Source: Combretum micranthum (Eukaryota > Streptophyta > Magnoliopsida > Myrtales > Combretaceae). Taken from it: a stretch of DNA of 64,000 nucleotides. The position numbers and the translations under genes are program-made. The stretch lies in the NCBI GenBank assembly GCA_024138025.1, contig JAMXBD010000430.1:930001-994000 (forward strand). Direction: 5' to 3'. The notes beneath the pieces are model-generated. The model was not told where the DNA came from. It worked only from the letters and a program-made list of their open reading frames with translations, and did no database searches. Positions 22,512-35,776 of the stretch are shown here, one piece after another; position 1 is the stretch's first letter, and each line of letters starts with the position of its first letter.

Positions 22512-24901
22512 TAGGGATGCAATCGAATCAGGTTTCGGGCAAGTTATATGAATCTAAACCCGAACCTGTTATATTATAGGACATACCAAACCCAACTTTA
22601 TAACCCTATAAGGTTTTCCTTCTATATCCAAACCCGCCCTATGTGGTTTACCCTAAAACCCGACACCCACCTGATTACCCACCCGATTATCAACCTGAAC
22701 CTGCCTCACTTAATATTATTATTTTCCCAATAGATTAAGGAATCTTAAGCCAATAAAATAATAGTCTAATAATATAGTCATTCACTTTCTCTTTGCCAAC
22801 ATGTGTTCAAATTGTATAATAAATCAAGAGACATGCAAATTGAAATAGTTAGTGAGCATAACAATTCTCACGCAAACACGTAACAATTCTCATGCAAACA
22901 TGAGTACATGACTTAAACCAAATTTTAATGACAAGCTATAAAATCCTATTCCTATAAAATGGTATGGAAACAACAAGAAAAGTTAGATATTACATAATTT
23001 AAAAAGATACCTATTTCTATCCTTCCATTTGATAACTAGCTTTGAGCACACATTAAAAAAAGTCTAATATATTAGGAAACTAGTTTTTAAAGAAACTAAA
23101 GAATTTGATATCCGGAAATACCAACCTAATCAAAACCTAAAACAATAAAGCCAAGTCTAATAAAATAACAAATAATAAAATAAATCATACCTAGTCTAAA
23201 TAATATGAATAAAGTACATGTTTAAGTATATTCTAATTTCAATAGCATCTTCTTACTTTATAAGATTTTGAAAAAGACGGGAGAAGGAAGTTATGCTTAA
23301 GTATGCCATCAATGAATTAAATAGGCAATTTGCAATTCCAAGGTACTGGACAAAGATTTCGCCGAAACTATCATAAAATTCATCACAATTTATAACACAA
23401 AAATGACACTCTAGATATGCCAAGACAAGCCATCATCCTTTCAATGAAAAAGTCAGCTCTTTCTTATTAAGCAAATTTAACATCAATCTTTAAAAGCCAC
23501 AACCACATTGTAACTCAACTCATTGATCTATACTTGTTTGCAGTTTTTATGTCCAATTCCAACACCTCATAACATGGATTGTCTCAATAACCCACAAACA
23601 GAATTTGGCGAAAGAAACTTTAACCAGTAAAAAATAGCATAGATTGGACTCTATGCAAAAACTGAAAGCGATCCAAGTATAAAATAGGTAATAAATATGT
23701 GTTGATTTGATAATAAACCCATTTGATCAGCTTGTTCAAGCAATTGAGATTGTGAATTGAAGCATTCACTTTGACACAGTAAAAGTAATATCCTAATTGA
23801 GATTGTAAAAACGATATCATTTTCTTTCCTTTTTTTATTATATTTTCTTGTTCTTATATGATGAGATGGAAATCCTGATTTGGTATTCTTAGGAAACGTA
23901 ACCTACAGTAATCCAATAAAACCAAAGCATATATAAATCGAATATGTGGACACATCCTAAGAGGTTTCATAAGTATATTATCTCCGTAACAAATCGAACC
24001 AAACGAAGAACTAAAACAACAGTGATTACAGCCACCCATCCCTACCAAAAATATAAGTATATGGACACATCCCATGAGGTTTCATAGCTCATTGATGCCA
24101 ACCATAATATGTCTATCAGGGAAAACCCAATGTAAATTACTATAACACCCATGAAAATAATCATGAATGTTCGATACATTATATTCCTCCATAGATGTGT
24201 TCCACTCACATGATAAACTGATAGCATTGGAAGCTTAAATACCCAACGTATGGAAATTACTTTCACACAATATTTTTGAAAAAAACTCTATACAACAATG
24301 AATAGATTCTTTATCTATTGTAACGAGTGAGGTTATTGTTAATTTATTACCTTTCAAGACTAGGTCTAGTAAGATACATGATGCAAATCCATCAAATAAT
24401 TTATGCAACTACTAGTTAACAACCATCTCATGACTCAATTGGAAAGTAAAATAAAAACCTAGAAAATTTGCATGGGGATAATGAGAGACAATGAGCTACA
24501 GGGCTTGCGGACGTGTGACGGTGAGCAGAAAGGATAATGAGAGAGCCCGAGAGAGAGAGAGAGGACAGGGATGAGACGAGACGATACCAGCAAAGATGAA
24601 GAGAGAACTGTGAATGGGAGGGAGGAGACGATCGTTCACGGCGACTAAGGCGAAACCGCAAGGGTCTGATCTATTTTGAAGAGAGAAAGGAGAGAATCTG
24701 TCTATTTGGGTTTGGGAACTTTAGCATATGTGATGCAGCTAAGGTTATGCTATACTTAAGTTTTGCATTTTTTCTATTTAATCGGGTTGGGTATTTAGGT
24801 TAGGTATTCGATGGATTTTTTTTTAGTACCGAAACCTGACAAGATAACCCTATAGGGTTTTTAGTCCATATCTAAACCCGACCTTAAACCCTATAAGGTT
24901 T
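22512..24901 (-). mobile_element. hAT deletion derivative, one end cut off by LTR2
   Basis: Starts TAGGGATGCAATCG with the subterminal CAGGTTTCGGG, AACCCGAACCTG and CCCTATAAGGTTTT motifs typical of plant hAT ends. The opposite subterminal region (TCGGGTTGGGTATTTAGG, CCCTATAGGGTTTTTAG, 24780-24900) runs into LTR2 at 24902, and its last terminus is not found. A CT-rich stretch (minus strand, about 24440-24700) sits where the better preserved hAT at 55793 has its CT-rich leader, which suggests minus orientation. I see no transposase. A short near-duplicate (TATGTGGACACATCCTAAGAG at 23944 against 24058) lies inside. The 8 bp before the element are TTGTGGGC. Confidence 0.6.
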
Positions 24902-26689
24902 TGTCATGACACAAATAGGGGCCTAGTAGGATTAGTCTAAAGCTATCATATAACATGTGCACTCGTAACATGAGAGCCGTTTTGTAAGTCAGAGTATACG
25001 AGACTCTATTTATTTATCAATATTTATCATATAAATGATATATTATATTACTGGATTTCAACTATGGAGTCTGATTTTCCAATTTCTACCAAGATCACAG
25101 AGAATCGGCATCCCCTACCAAATGATAAAGATGGGTTTCAAACTACAAATTACAAATTTCAAAATTTATCTAATTTACATTCTAAGTTTACCATATCCTA
25201 TATCTCTATCTTCAATAGAGTTCGTTGGAGAAGCTCTCTTCACACAATCCTAGCCCAATCCCAGCTAACATTAATCCTACATAAAAACTATTGGGGGATG
25301 AGCGAACCACGGGCTCAGTGAGATAACCTGATCAAACCACACATCAACGAATAACAAACAAGTATAATTATCGATCATATACAATGCATCAATCAATCAT
25401 ATGCACATTACAAGCTTGGATGATCTAGAATCCAAAGTAGGATGGAGATTTACGCCGTCTCATCGGGGTTGAAGGAATACGATATTATGGCCCACCTACC
25501 CAGGAGAGACTAAGTATATAGGAAAGCCACAATCCTCATTGTAATTATCTCTTTACACTTTAGGCACTCAATTTCTGTTTTAAGTCTTAGAAATTCTACT
25601 AAGTGTTAGTCATTTCTTAGCAATACCATGGGCCGTGTCTTACATTACTAGTTAGTTCCCATGGAACCGACAGAACAAATGTAATCTTGCGTAGAACTAA
25701 TAACCTCTTGCCTAGAAAAACCAAGCATTACTAGAGAACCGAAATACTAACACGTAGTAGGCTGCCACATCTTCAAATGCAGTTTATGCAAATCATGTGA
25801 TGCATGTCCATTTCATTTATAGTACCAGTAGTTGTTAATCAAGTTTAAGGCGATCATACTATTTACAGACAATCATCAGCATGCTTCATACAACATTTAT
25901 CATACAATAGAATTATCACTTATATTATGGTAATTTGTCATTCAATCATACACCACGCATCATGCATTATCCTTAATCCTGCATGCATATCAATTGAATA
26001 TATATTATTCCAAATGCAACTATACTACAAGCACAAACAATGTGATAAAGTAACTCACCTGTGGTCCTTGCTAAATTATTGTATAAGCTATCGGAAGTCT
26101 AGGAATTGATCTATTTTCCTATGAAAGGAAATAACAGAGATTTATTATTTGACTATTTCTGTAAGAGAAGTCTTCTTAGAATTAAAGGCGCTGATCCCAA
26201 TCGTCGGACATTAGACTAAGCCCATTATATTAATTATTACATCGTTAAATAATTTAATTAAATCCTTATAAGTGCCTAATTATTCTGTATCGGTATTTGA
26301 TACAATTTTTGTTATTTGTGTAAAGCTTTTTAAGGTTTTAACCCCTGTAGTAAAGAATATTTTTCTGTTATTTGTTTTCATTTTGCTTTTCTTGATCTTA
26401 ATTACTATCTATATTTTTATTTAAGGGGTTTATCTTTTCCTTAAGTCCTACTGCTTTTAGTAGAAGATTTTTATTTATTAATTCTTTACGTGTCAACCTT
26501 ATCTGTCTCTCAAATTGGTACTTTCATTTATTTAAGGGTATGTTCTAGTATATATACCTTCAAAAATTATTTTAATAAAATTGTATGTATATGGAGTTTA
26601 GATATATCAAATTTTTATTATACTTCAATTTCATTTTTATTGCAAAACAAGCTAAGTTTAATAATATGATAGTATCAGTAATATTAGTT

Positions 26690-26950
26690 TTGAAATGTTG
26701 ATATCAATATTAATAATAAATACAAGTATAATAATAACAACAATTTTTAGACCTTTAGTAAATAATAATATTAGTGACAAAAATAATAATAGAATTGATG
26801 ATAATATAAGTATAGTGACCTTAACGTTAATAATAACAGTATTAATAATTCTAATGACTCGTGATGAAAATGTCAATAATACTGAATACTATAACCAGTA
26901 GTAATAATAATAGAAATAATCATAATTATATTAATAGGAATAACAATAAC
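26690..26950. repeat. ATA/TAA trinucleotide-rich tract in LTR2
   Basis: Dense imperfect TAATAATA repeats. It yields long Ile/Asn/Leu-rich frames on both strands over the same bases, which are composition artefacts. Confidence 0.85.
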
Positions 26951-28786
26951 ATTAATATTGGTTTATTAAGAGTGAAAACTGAATGAATTTCTATTTTACG
27001 ATTTCTCGTTCGTTTTAAATTCGATTTTGTTATATAAATAGTTGATTTGATAGTACTCTTCGAGTACTTTCTAGAAGTGGAATTATTTTTAAGAAAAGAG
27101 ACTTGTACAATTTTTAATTTTTGAAACATATGTACAGGTTTCAAGTGAATCATGATAACCATAGTCAAAACTTGTTTTATAATACCTAACTCATTCTAGC
27201 CTGTTTTTGATGAATAAATAGTCATTTTCATAGTATTTTCCAAGTAAAATCCATTGATAGGGTTATTTTCATTAAACAAGGTCATTAAGGGGTGAAAAAT
27301 GCAAGAATAGTTCGCTCTATTCATACAAATCTACAGTAAATAATCCAATTTTTATTTTTGCAATATCTAATTCGTTTCTTATCCGTTTTTAACAAATAAA
27401 TAGTTGATTTCATAGGATTTTTCGGTTCTTTCCATTGTTGATATCATTTTTGGCTTATAAAAAATACATCAATATAGTTTATTTAATCTTTCTAATGATT
27501 TACATGAGTTATTTAAAGTTCAACTTAGTTTTGTTGTAGTTTAGATATGGTTCTGGTTTTTCCTTTCTAGGATTTGAATTTCTACACTTAAAATCTTCAA
27601 ATTGATGTATCTATATCCTAAATAGTCTAAATATCATCAATATACTATTAGATCAATTTTGATAATTTATAAGTCAATTTCTAGAGATCAAACACAATAA
27701 ACACTTGAACTTAATATGATTCTTACCTTGGTTGGATGCTAGAATGAATTTAACTCCTCATTCTTGATGAAAATAATGACCTAAAGAGGAAGGTAAGAAG
27801 ATGAGTAAATAAGGAAAAATTAATTTAGCTAACTAGCACATATATTTATTTTATTTTCTTACCTTGTTGAGCTTAGATTCCAACTTGGATCTATGGTAAA
27901 CCAAGGCTATTTAACTTAGTTTCTGATGCTGTTTGAAAGAGGGAATTGATTTTTTTGGATGTGGTTGATGCTTGGATAAGATATAGGAAGTAAGATAAGG
28001 TTTATATTTGCTTTAGAGCTCCTTAAAGAAGGAATTGGTGAATGAAAGTGGCTGATTCGTAACTCCTTTTCTAACTAGGATTTCAACTTGTTTTATGGGG
28101 ATTATGAGCTAATTTAGTGTCTAACTTAAGGTTATATATATGTACTATGGTTAGGCTTAAGTTAGGAGGCTAAAGAGGGTGTTTTGAGCTTGAAAAACTT
28201 GCAAATTGCAGCTTGGAAATTCAGATACGAATTTTGCTGCTTTGAATGACGAACTTTTGGTCTTATTTTGATAGAATTGTGGCTGATTTTTGAGCGGCAT
28301 TAATTGTGTTTGTTTGGTAGTTAATTAAGGCCATTTATGATGTAATTTGGAGGCTTAAGTTGCAAGAAAATCGGGTCCAAATCGAGTTAAAATCTAAGAT
28401 TGAAATTGGAATTTCTGCTGCAGTTTTTTGTTGTTGTTTTCCTTCTTGGTTTGCATGGTTTTGTGATCAGATTTCCTTTGTTGTTTTCTAGCCAATAATT
28501 GGTGTTTGAAGTGTGCATTTAGAGGCTTTTAATTGGTGCTTATTGGTCAAAAAAATATCAGCTCAAACAAGCCTATAATAATTTTCAACTCAGAGCCGCA
28601 ACTTGTGTGAATGGTTGCTGTTTCCATGGAATTCATGTCCAATTTACAGCTAGTATACAACTTGTTTTGAGCTGAAATTCATGGCATTAAATGTTGATCA
28701 CATGTGGAGTGTTTTGGTTGGAGATTATGTTATTTTTATGTTGAATATTGATGTTAAAATTGAAGCAAAGTTGGACGTGAAGGAGC

Positions 28787-28930
28787 TTTACTTCAACCAA
28801 GAATTCTCCCCCTACTGCACGTGAAGAATTCTGTTCCACGCATGGAGAATTTTGGCAATCGACTCCTCTGTTTCCAACTAAGATTCCTTTGTTCCAACGT
28901 GAGAATTTTGCAGCGCATGAATTCAATTCC
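28787..28930. repeat. Short diverged repeats in LTR2 leader region
   Basis: Three or four variants of a CACG..GAGAATTTTG motif (GCACGTGAAGAATTCTG, CCACGCATGGAGAATTTTGG, CCAACGTGAGAATTTTGC) occur with about 35-65 bp spacing. They occupy a position comparable to the palindromic set in LTR1. Confidence 0.5.
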
Positions 28931-30265
28931 ACGGTTCTTTTTTTATTATTATTATTTGATTAATATTTAACTAAAGTATTCTAACAAATATTAATTTATA
29001 AACGTATGTTTATAACTGTTACGTAAGAGTTTTATAAAATTATCTAAATTACTACAAAAACTCTAGATTATTTATATATTCAAATTTTTAGTTTAAAGTT
29101 TAGACGATTAATTATTTTTAGTATTTTAACTTATAAGATTAAATTTTTTAAGTTCAATAAATCGAATTAGGATCTAAGTTTTAATGCATTCAGAATTCCT
29201 TAACAAGTATAATAGCGAGTTTTGAAAATTTTCATTTTAGATCTAGATTAGTAATTATTTATTGGTATTAGTATCTATTATGTATTTATAATCCTAGTAA
29301 TTCATTTTTAGATTATTGTTTTATACCAATCAGTTTTGTTAATAGATTATATTTTATCGGGTTTGAAAATTAGGGCTACTCCTAATTATTTGTTGAATTA
29401 TCAGTTCAAGATACAAAATCTCGTTTTTGATATCTATTAAGGTCAAGGAAATTTTTATTCGGGTTTTTTAAACTATGAATGGGTTTATTACAATTCATAG
29501 ATCTATTCAAAGATTTTTGTTGAATCATATATTTGATATTAGTTTCACATTTGCTAATTTGTTTATTTTCTAGTTATGAAATTTATTGAAGGTTACATTG
29601 ACAACTCATGATTTTAATTTCTAAAATCTCTAAATCTTTTAATTAGAATATTAGTGAAATTTAAATATTTATTTAAGATCTAGATTCTTAGATATCAATC
29701 TATTTTTGATTTATCGTATCTTTTGTAATTATAGTGATTTATCTTTAGTCTATATTTTATAACTTGTAGGTTCTAAAAATTAATCGTCTGTTATTGTGAT
29801 TTAAAATTAAGATTAGCTATTGATTATTTTACCAAATATTATGTTTTTACTGAATAGGAGTTATTTATACTAATTTATTAATAACATATTTTTGTCTAGT
29901 GCTACTTAATATTATTAACAGATTGAAAATAGATTGAACACTATTATTTCATTATTTAACAAGTGTAGGATTTATTTTCTAAGTATTGAGCTTTAAGGAA
30001 AAAGAATTCAGGAATTTACATTAACAATTAGTTTATCATTGTTTATAAATTATTTGAGATCATAGAAGTTACAGTTTGTATTTCAAAAAATTTTTATTGG
30101 TAACGTTTCTAATCTTTCTAATTATAATCAATTTCATTCACACCTTAACATTCTTAAATCGAGAAAAATTTGGAGTGATTTTTACTACCTGTTCCAATTA
30201 TTCAATATGATTCTATATTACAATTTTAGTATTTGTTAAAATTAAGTTACGTAAAATTACGGGAT

Positions 30266-30310
30266 TACATCCTCCCCACCTTAAAAAAAGTTTCGTCTTC
30301 AAAACTTGTA
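30266..30310 (-). pseudogene. C-terminal tail of gypsy polyprotein plus polypurine tract
   Basis: The minus strand reads TSFEDETFFKVGRM and then TAA, with the stop overlapping the first bases of the LTR (TGTAATCCC). A FEDE.FFKGGR-like ending abutting the 3' LTR is typical of plant Ty3/gypsy polyproteins, and the same bases (AAGGTGGGGAGGATG) form the polypurine tract. The frame is closed about nine codons further upstream, so only a decayed tail remains. This fixes the orientation and class of LTR2. Confidence 0.65.
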
Positions 30311-31010
30311 GGGGTTTATCTAAACTCTAAGGGATTTCGTATTTGGAACTTATTCTACTGTAGACATTTATCTCGTATCTATAGTTATATATTTTTACAA
30401 CGGTAGAACTAATAAAAGCGTTCCCTATTCTTTCAAAGTGATTGTAATAACATAAACAAAGTTTGCTCCTTATATCTCTCGTAAATGCCTTATTTTCTAT
30501 GATATCGTTGACTATGGGTATATTCATCACTTGAATTACTAAGATTTCTCCCTTTAATTAATCTATTATCTCCGAAAGTATGATTCATAATTACTAATTT
30601 TAATGTTGGCTTGTGCTGTAGAATCATTACAGTAGGGAAAAATATGATCATTTATTCCATTTTATTCTTCTACAGTTGTCTTAGGTTTCTTTACTAGTGT
30701 GATTATCTTAACACCTCTAGTAAGATCGCTTGTCTTATTGAATCATCAACTAATAACTTGTTCTACCCTTATCACCATATATGTTGTAATAATTCCCCAA
30801 ATATATTCATATCCAATAGTAACTAAAAATACATCTTGTAGTAAATTTGATATCTTTATGTTCGTTTCGTCTCATATATTCTTCGTACTTTTGTCCAAAT
30901 TCATATCAGTCCAAACACCACGTTCACTCTTGTGGATGAGATTTGAAGAGTGTTATAGAGTTAAGAACTTGGGGTTGAATCGGGGGTGTTCCATTAGAGA
31001 AAGGGTTTAG
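30311..31010 (-). other. Presumed remnant of gypsy interior, unrecognisable
   Basis: Follows the polyprotein tail but has no readable integrase, reverse transcriptase or chromodomain on the minus strand. A 103-codon + strand frame (30699-31010) has no family resemblance that I can see and lacks gene context. Confidence 0.35.
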
Positions 31011-31882
31011 AAGAAGATTGGTTTCTTGTTTCAAGTTTTTTTAATGGGTTTTGGGATTTTATTTTATTTTTATTTGGAAAAGAATAATAAGAAGAAATAG
31101 TAACAACATAAGATGAGAGAGAGATAGAAAGAGGAAATTAAAAAGAAAAAAGATTTAAATATGCTGAGTAGATAGAGAAAAGTTTTTTTTAAACAATTTC
31201 AATTCCGCATCAATGAGTTGTCAAAGAAATGGTCGGATTCCAACAAAAAGTACCGTATGTAGAACAATTAAAAAATTCGAGTACTGTCGTGGCATTAAAT
31301 TTGTTTTAGGTATTATCCTGTTACAAACAAAAAAGTTCATGTACCACCAATGAAACTTATCTTGATGATTCACGCTACCATCGATTTCTCACCACTATCT
31401 ATGACAATACAATCTATCCAAAAAAGGTGGAGTGTACCACTCTAGTTTGTTAATTGTGGCTTAGTATCACCTAAGACGAGTCATTGACATTGAAATTTGT
31501 GAAATTTTTTTATTAACTCATATTTTATACTTATGTGTATTATTTATTCTTATATATTTTTTTTTAATAATTTGGAAACTTAAATGGTCTAGAAACTATT
31601 TCTTAAGATCAAAAAGTGTAAACACACATTAAAATGATATAATAAGGGGAAATTTTACGATGCTGTTTATTTTATTATGAAATTTGTCCTCTTAATCATT
31701 CAAACGCTTAGATTCAAAGGCAATCGTATATGTTATGGTCACTCTCATGGTAACATGATGAGCTAGACAGTCCCATGGTCTATAGTGTTGAAGTTCCCAA
31801 GAAATTGTACAACAAAATTTTGCGATTGATATACATTAACCACATTACAAGAATAGCATTCCCAAGACGGATCTCCAATGGG
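31011..31882. repeat. Dispersed repeat copy A (31011-31400) and non-coding flank
   Basis: GGGTTTTGGGATTTTA, a purine-rich GAGAGAGATAGAAAGAGG stretch, and ACAAAAAAGTTCATGTACCACCAATGAAACTTA (split across 31328-31365) have ordered counterparts at 42990-43280. No gene is seen in 31400-31882. Confidence 0.45.
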
Positions 31883-32368
31883 TAGGGCTATTCACAATTC
31901 AGTGAACCAATCCATGGCTCATATTTTGAATCAAACCATAATAATCGGTTTTTTTATTATCTTGATTTAAAACCAGTCTATTATTAATGGTTAATCGACT
32001 TAACAATTAACCTCCTTTTTTATTAATTTTTTCAATTTTAGATTTCTAACCATTTACCATAATGGTAAGGATTAAAAACTTTCATATGATACTTAGTATT
32101 TTACTTTTAACAATAGAGAGTAACAAAATTTAACAATAAACATGGCATGAGCAGTAAGAAAGAGCATCCTATGAGCACAACTTGTAAGCATGAAACAATG
32201 AGCAAAAATCGCATGAAACTAGAATTATTTAACCAAAATAAAAAAAAATTAGAAAGTCTATCCTAAGTCTAAATTCAAACCAATAGATTATTTAACCATT
32301 TTTTTTTTTATGAATTTTCTTGTTTTGGTTTGGTTTTTTAGTTTTATTGGTCTTTTTGCACATCGGGA
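31883..32368. mobile_element. Possible small hAT-like element
   Basis: Starts TAGGGCTATTCACAATTCAG. The far end, reverse complemented, reads TCCCGATGTGCAAAAAGACC followed by AAACCAAACC-rich subterminal sequence, close in style to the hAT terminus at 55793. No 8-bp duplication could be matched (left CCAATGGG), so the right edge is uncertain. Confidence 0.4.
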
Positions 32369-33117
32369 GGGATCCAAAAATTCAGGAAGATGCAACATAT
32401 GCTGGCGTTTGCACCTAGTCTTTTCTGTCTGACAATGTGTTGTGCGCAAATGCAACAACTACATGCGTGATGCATGGTTGAACATTATGTAATGGAAATA
32501 CTAAATCCTGCAACCTACGATTCTAAGTAATATGGATCCCACATGCTGGAATCTAACTTACTCTGTCATTATGGCAAGCCTTTGCACATGAGAAAATGGG
32601 CGTGCTAGACTTCCCACTGATAGTAGTGATCAAAAAGAACTTTGACCTATATCCAAATGTAATGCAATTTCATCCCATTGGATTCGTGCCTCCAAATTGT
32701 AGGAATTCCTAAATTATCTCATTTGTGGCTAGGGAGGAAAACCATTTATTAACATCTCTACACTGTCATGCACCTAACATTTTCAACTTGCTGTTTGAGT
32801 TAGGAGTTGTATTGTCAGGAGGAGAAACCCTTTGGCCATTTATATAGAACCTCAATCTATGAAATCTGGCTTATTGTTGCTGTCTATGGAAATTGTGAGG
32901 GGTTTGCAACAGAGGAGATAAGGAGATATAATTTCATCCTTGGAACTTTTATAAGAATAAAACTTTCGTTAAATTTATTAGGTTTAAATGCAAATATGAC
33001 ACGTACAATATGAAATTAGTGTGTAACAATTGATTTAACAAAACAATAATTTTGACTATATTTATTTGCATAATATTATAAATGATATAGAATATATTTA
33101 GATATACATAAAATAAA
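32369..33117. other. Interval without recognised gene
   Basis: Slightly less AT-rich than its surroundings, with a TGCAACATATGC/TGCAACAACTACATGC phrase at 32390-32480. A 68-codon + frame at 32807-33013 shows no recognisable motif. Confidence 0.5.
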
Positions 33118-33330
33118 GGGTTAGTATAACAAATGGTACCTAAATTTTGATAAAATGTAATTAGGTACTTAAATTTTGAAATTGATCAATTTAGTACGTA
33201 AACTTTAAAATTGATCAATTTAATACCTAAAGAACTTGTTGTGCACGTCAACAACACCTCCGTAAAATTCTTTCATGTGTTAAATTGATCAATTTTAAAG
33301 TTTTTCAACTAAAATTGAACGTGTTTGTGT
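33118..33330. repeat. MITE-like arm with repeated 'GTACCTAAATTTTG' phrases
   Basis: TGGTACCTAAATTTTGAT, AGGTACTTAAATTTTGAAA and TAGTACGTAAACTTTAAAA follow each other, separated by ATTGATCAATTT. The inverted TTGATCAATTTTAAAG lies at 33285-33300. This resembles the arms of the hairpin element at 43320, but only one arm is complete here. Confidence 0.45.
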
Positions 33331-33731
33331 ATAAATGAATACACATTCTTCAAAATTTATTGTGAAATTGGGCTAAGGACTATAATATTGATAGTATTGA
33401 TTTTCATTTTAATCCAAAATTTTATTTTTAATACTTTTTTGTTTTTTTTTAATATCTATACTATTTAATAAAAAATTTCTTATAAATTGGATTGGGATCA
33501 AACTCGTCCTGTGAATGGCGAGCCCACGATTCAGGAACCGATCCACCTCTTAACTGGACTATTCCAGTTCTTCACTATGCGATCCGAGATTCGTCGAATC
33601 GGGTTGGGCCATAGCCTGATATAAATACCCATATATTCAACTATTTATCAACCGAAACTTGATTTTTAGAGTATTTTGAGTGTCTAATCAAGTTCCATAT
33701 ACAATCTTTAGGTTTGAGCCACACCCACACT

Positions 33732-34305
33732 TAGGACTGCAAACGAGTCAAGTCGAGCATTTAAAGGTTCAGACTCGTTTAAAATTTAGCAAGCTCAAGC
33801 TCGGCTCATTTATAAAACAAGTTCAAGCTGAGCCGAGGTTTTTTATCGAGCCTAACAAGCTTTTATCGAGCCTAAAATTTAAGTTCGAGCTCAACTCATT
33901 TAGATAACCGTTTCATTTTTTAAAACCTAAAATATAATATATAAGTGTTGCTATAATATATATACATAATTAAAAAAAAAATTAATTTTATTGCTTTTAT
34001 TATGTATTTATAGATAATATACAATGCATAAAAAAAGTCACAAATCTATTAGCGAACTTATTAACTGGCCTGTTAACGAGCCCACTCACAAGCCTGTTCA
34101 CAACCCTAAACGAGCTTGTTTACGAGCTGGCTTGCAAGCTTAAATCAAAACCCGAGCTCGTTCATTTAGATAAACGAGCCTTATTTTAGACCCAGTCTCG
34201 GCTCGTTTATCAATTAAGATCGAGCTAAGCTGAGCCTGTAGCGAGTTGAGTTGGGCTAAGCTCGAGTAGCTCACTCACGAATTGCTCGGCTCGTTTGCAA
34301 CCCTA
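33732..34305. mobile_element. Non-autonomous hAT element (574 bp)
   Basis: Inverted termini TAGGACTGCAAACGAGTC and (reverse complement) TAGGGTTGCAAACGAGCC bound subterminal GAGCTCG/CTCGTTTA-rich regions with an AT-rich centre, classic for short plant hAT derivatives. The 8-bp flanks CCCACACT (33724-33731) and CCAACATT (34306-34313) match at 6 of 8. No coding sequence. Confidence 0.82.
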
Positions 34306-35129
34306 CCAACATTCCGTTGAAAATAAATAAGCTTAAAAACGCAAAATGAATTAAGGTTACAAGCTATGAGATACATAAATTACAAATAGTTGAAGATTGA
34401 AGACATTTCCATTGGGGCGTCTCGGGTTTATGAATTCTTAAACGCAAACATCAAATTCAGGCTAAGCATGCCTGACGTGACGTTTACGTTTGTAACTTAT
34501 CTCAAGACAAGCGTGGACTGGTGACTTGGGAGGGATAGTTAGGATTGACGAATTTTCCTCCAATTAATGAGGATGAAACACTTTGGCATTTCGAAGACAA
34601 AAGAGAAAAGGAAACAAAAATTAGGAATGAGACACCATCACTAACGTAAGACTCGTGTTTATTGCCTAAAAGAAGTTGAAAAGTTGGGTGAGGATGAAGC
34701 TAGGTTGGTCTCTCCTTGGATGACAGATATTTTAGATTTTGATATATGCAGTATGAAAAGTACTTGTACTCCTTCCTTCTTATATTAGAAATCTATTGTT
34801 AGATTCTGATGCAAGGGTCTTTAACCAATATCTAGTTCGTGTACTGCTGATAATAGCCCATGCTAATTGGGCTATGAACCATTTCTTTTTGCCTGCATTG
34901 ATTTAATGAATTTTGCAATTCCATTGGACAAAAAAAAAACCTATTTTAAACATGATGATCCAATTAGTGCAGCAATTTAGAACTCAACCCATGAACTAAG
35001 TATAATATGATACAATTATAAAAGGATTTCGGTAAGTATAAATCAACACAAATAATAAATAGATCAAATCTAGAAATAGCACGAATTTAAAATTGTCCGG
35101 ATTCATGTTCATGACTCAAATCCGTTTCC
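34306..35129. other. Unassigned interval, possible non-LTR retrotransposon tail
   Basis: 34640-34938 ends in ATTTAATGAATTTTGCAATTCC... and a (A)9 run, which resembles the 3' tail of a plant LINE or a retrocopy. No reverse transcriptase or RNase H motif is readable. The rest shows nothing recognisable. Confidence 0.3.
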
Positions 35130-35553
35130 GTGGATCTGTTATAATATAGTATTATTATTTTGTATTCTTATTTTTTAAAATATAATATAATTACCCCTAA
35201 ATAAATTACAAAATATAACAAAACTATTTACATAAGAAACAAATTTTATATATGTATAGAATATTATAGATTATATATATAGCCTACATATAACATATCT
35301 ATAATATATATCTTATTTAACAAATAAAATATATTTATATAATTTTTATATTAATATATAGTTAATTTATTTGCTATATATATAGTATATACGCAATCTA
35401 TATAACATATAGCATGCAAACCAAATATTTATAGCAAATATATGCATAGATATAACACATATATAACAAAATCCATAGGTCATAAATACATAATCTATAT
35501 ATTATACAAACATTATGCACATACATATTATATAAATATTTTCATTAGGATAA
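35130..35553. repeat. Extremely AT-rich low-complexity block (left half)
   Basis: Mostly TATA/ATAT words with scattered GC. It continues in the same style at 41756-42420 on the other side of the TIR element, so the two were one block of roughly 1.1 kb before that insertion. Confidence 0.75.
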
Positions 35554-35776
35554 GGGCTAAAGTCACGAATACTACCTAAACTTTCCTTAAGTATTCAATT
35601 TGTGACCTAAACTTTAATTTGGTCAATTTACTACTTGTGTGAACTTTTCGTGTTCAAAAAGCCATCTCCATTAAGTCTATTAAGTCTGTCTACCCAATTG
35701 GCATTATCAACTTACTACCTATTGACACGTGTCATTGATCCCACCAAAATAATTTCCACTTAGATAACTTAAATAT

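Larger units (their letters stand above)
24902..30269 (-). mobile_element. Long gypsy-type 3' LTR (LTR2), 5.37 kb
   Basis: Runs from TGTCATGACA to GGGATTACA on the + strand, so it begins TGTAATCCC on the minus strand. A polypurine tract and polyprotein tail lie immediately beyond 30269, which makes it the 3' LTR of a minus-strand element. It shares GGCCTAGTAGGATT (24919), AACATGAGAGCCGTTTTG (24968), CATCCCCTACCAAATGA (25108) and CTCACCTGT (26053) with LTR3, and their ends share ACGTAAAATT. It interrupts the hAT element ending at 24901. There is no second LTR nearby, so most of the interior and the 5' LTR are lost. A (TAA)n-like tract is at 26690-26950. Confidence 0.78.

Noticed and set aside
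26658..26901. Overlapping frames on both strands
   Set aside because: TAA/ATA trinucleotide repeats give open frames on both strands at once; not coding.
30699..31010. 103-codon + strand frame as a host exon
   Set aside because: No recognisable motif; lies in presumed retrotransposon interior and runs opposite to it.
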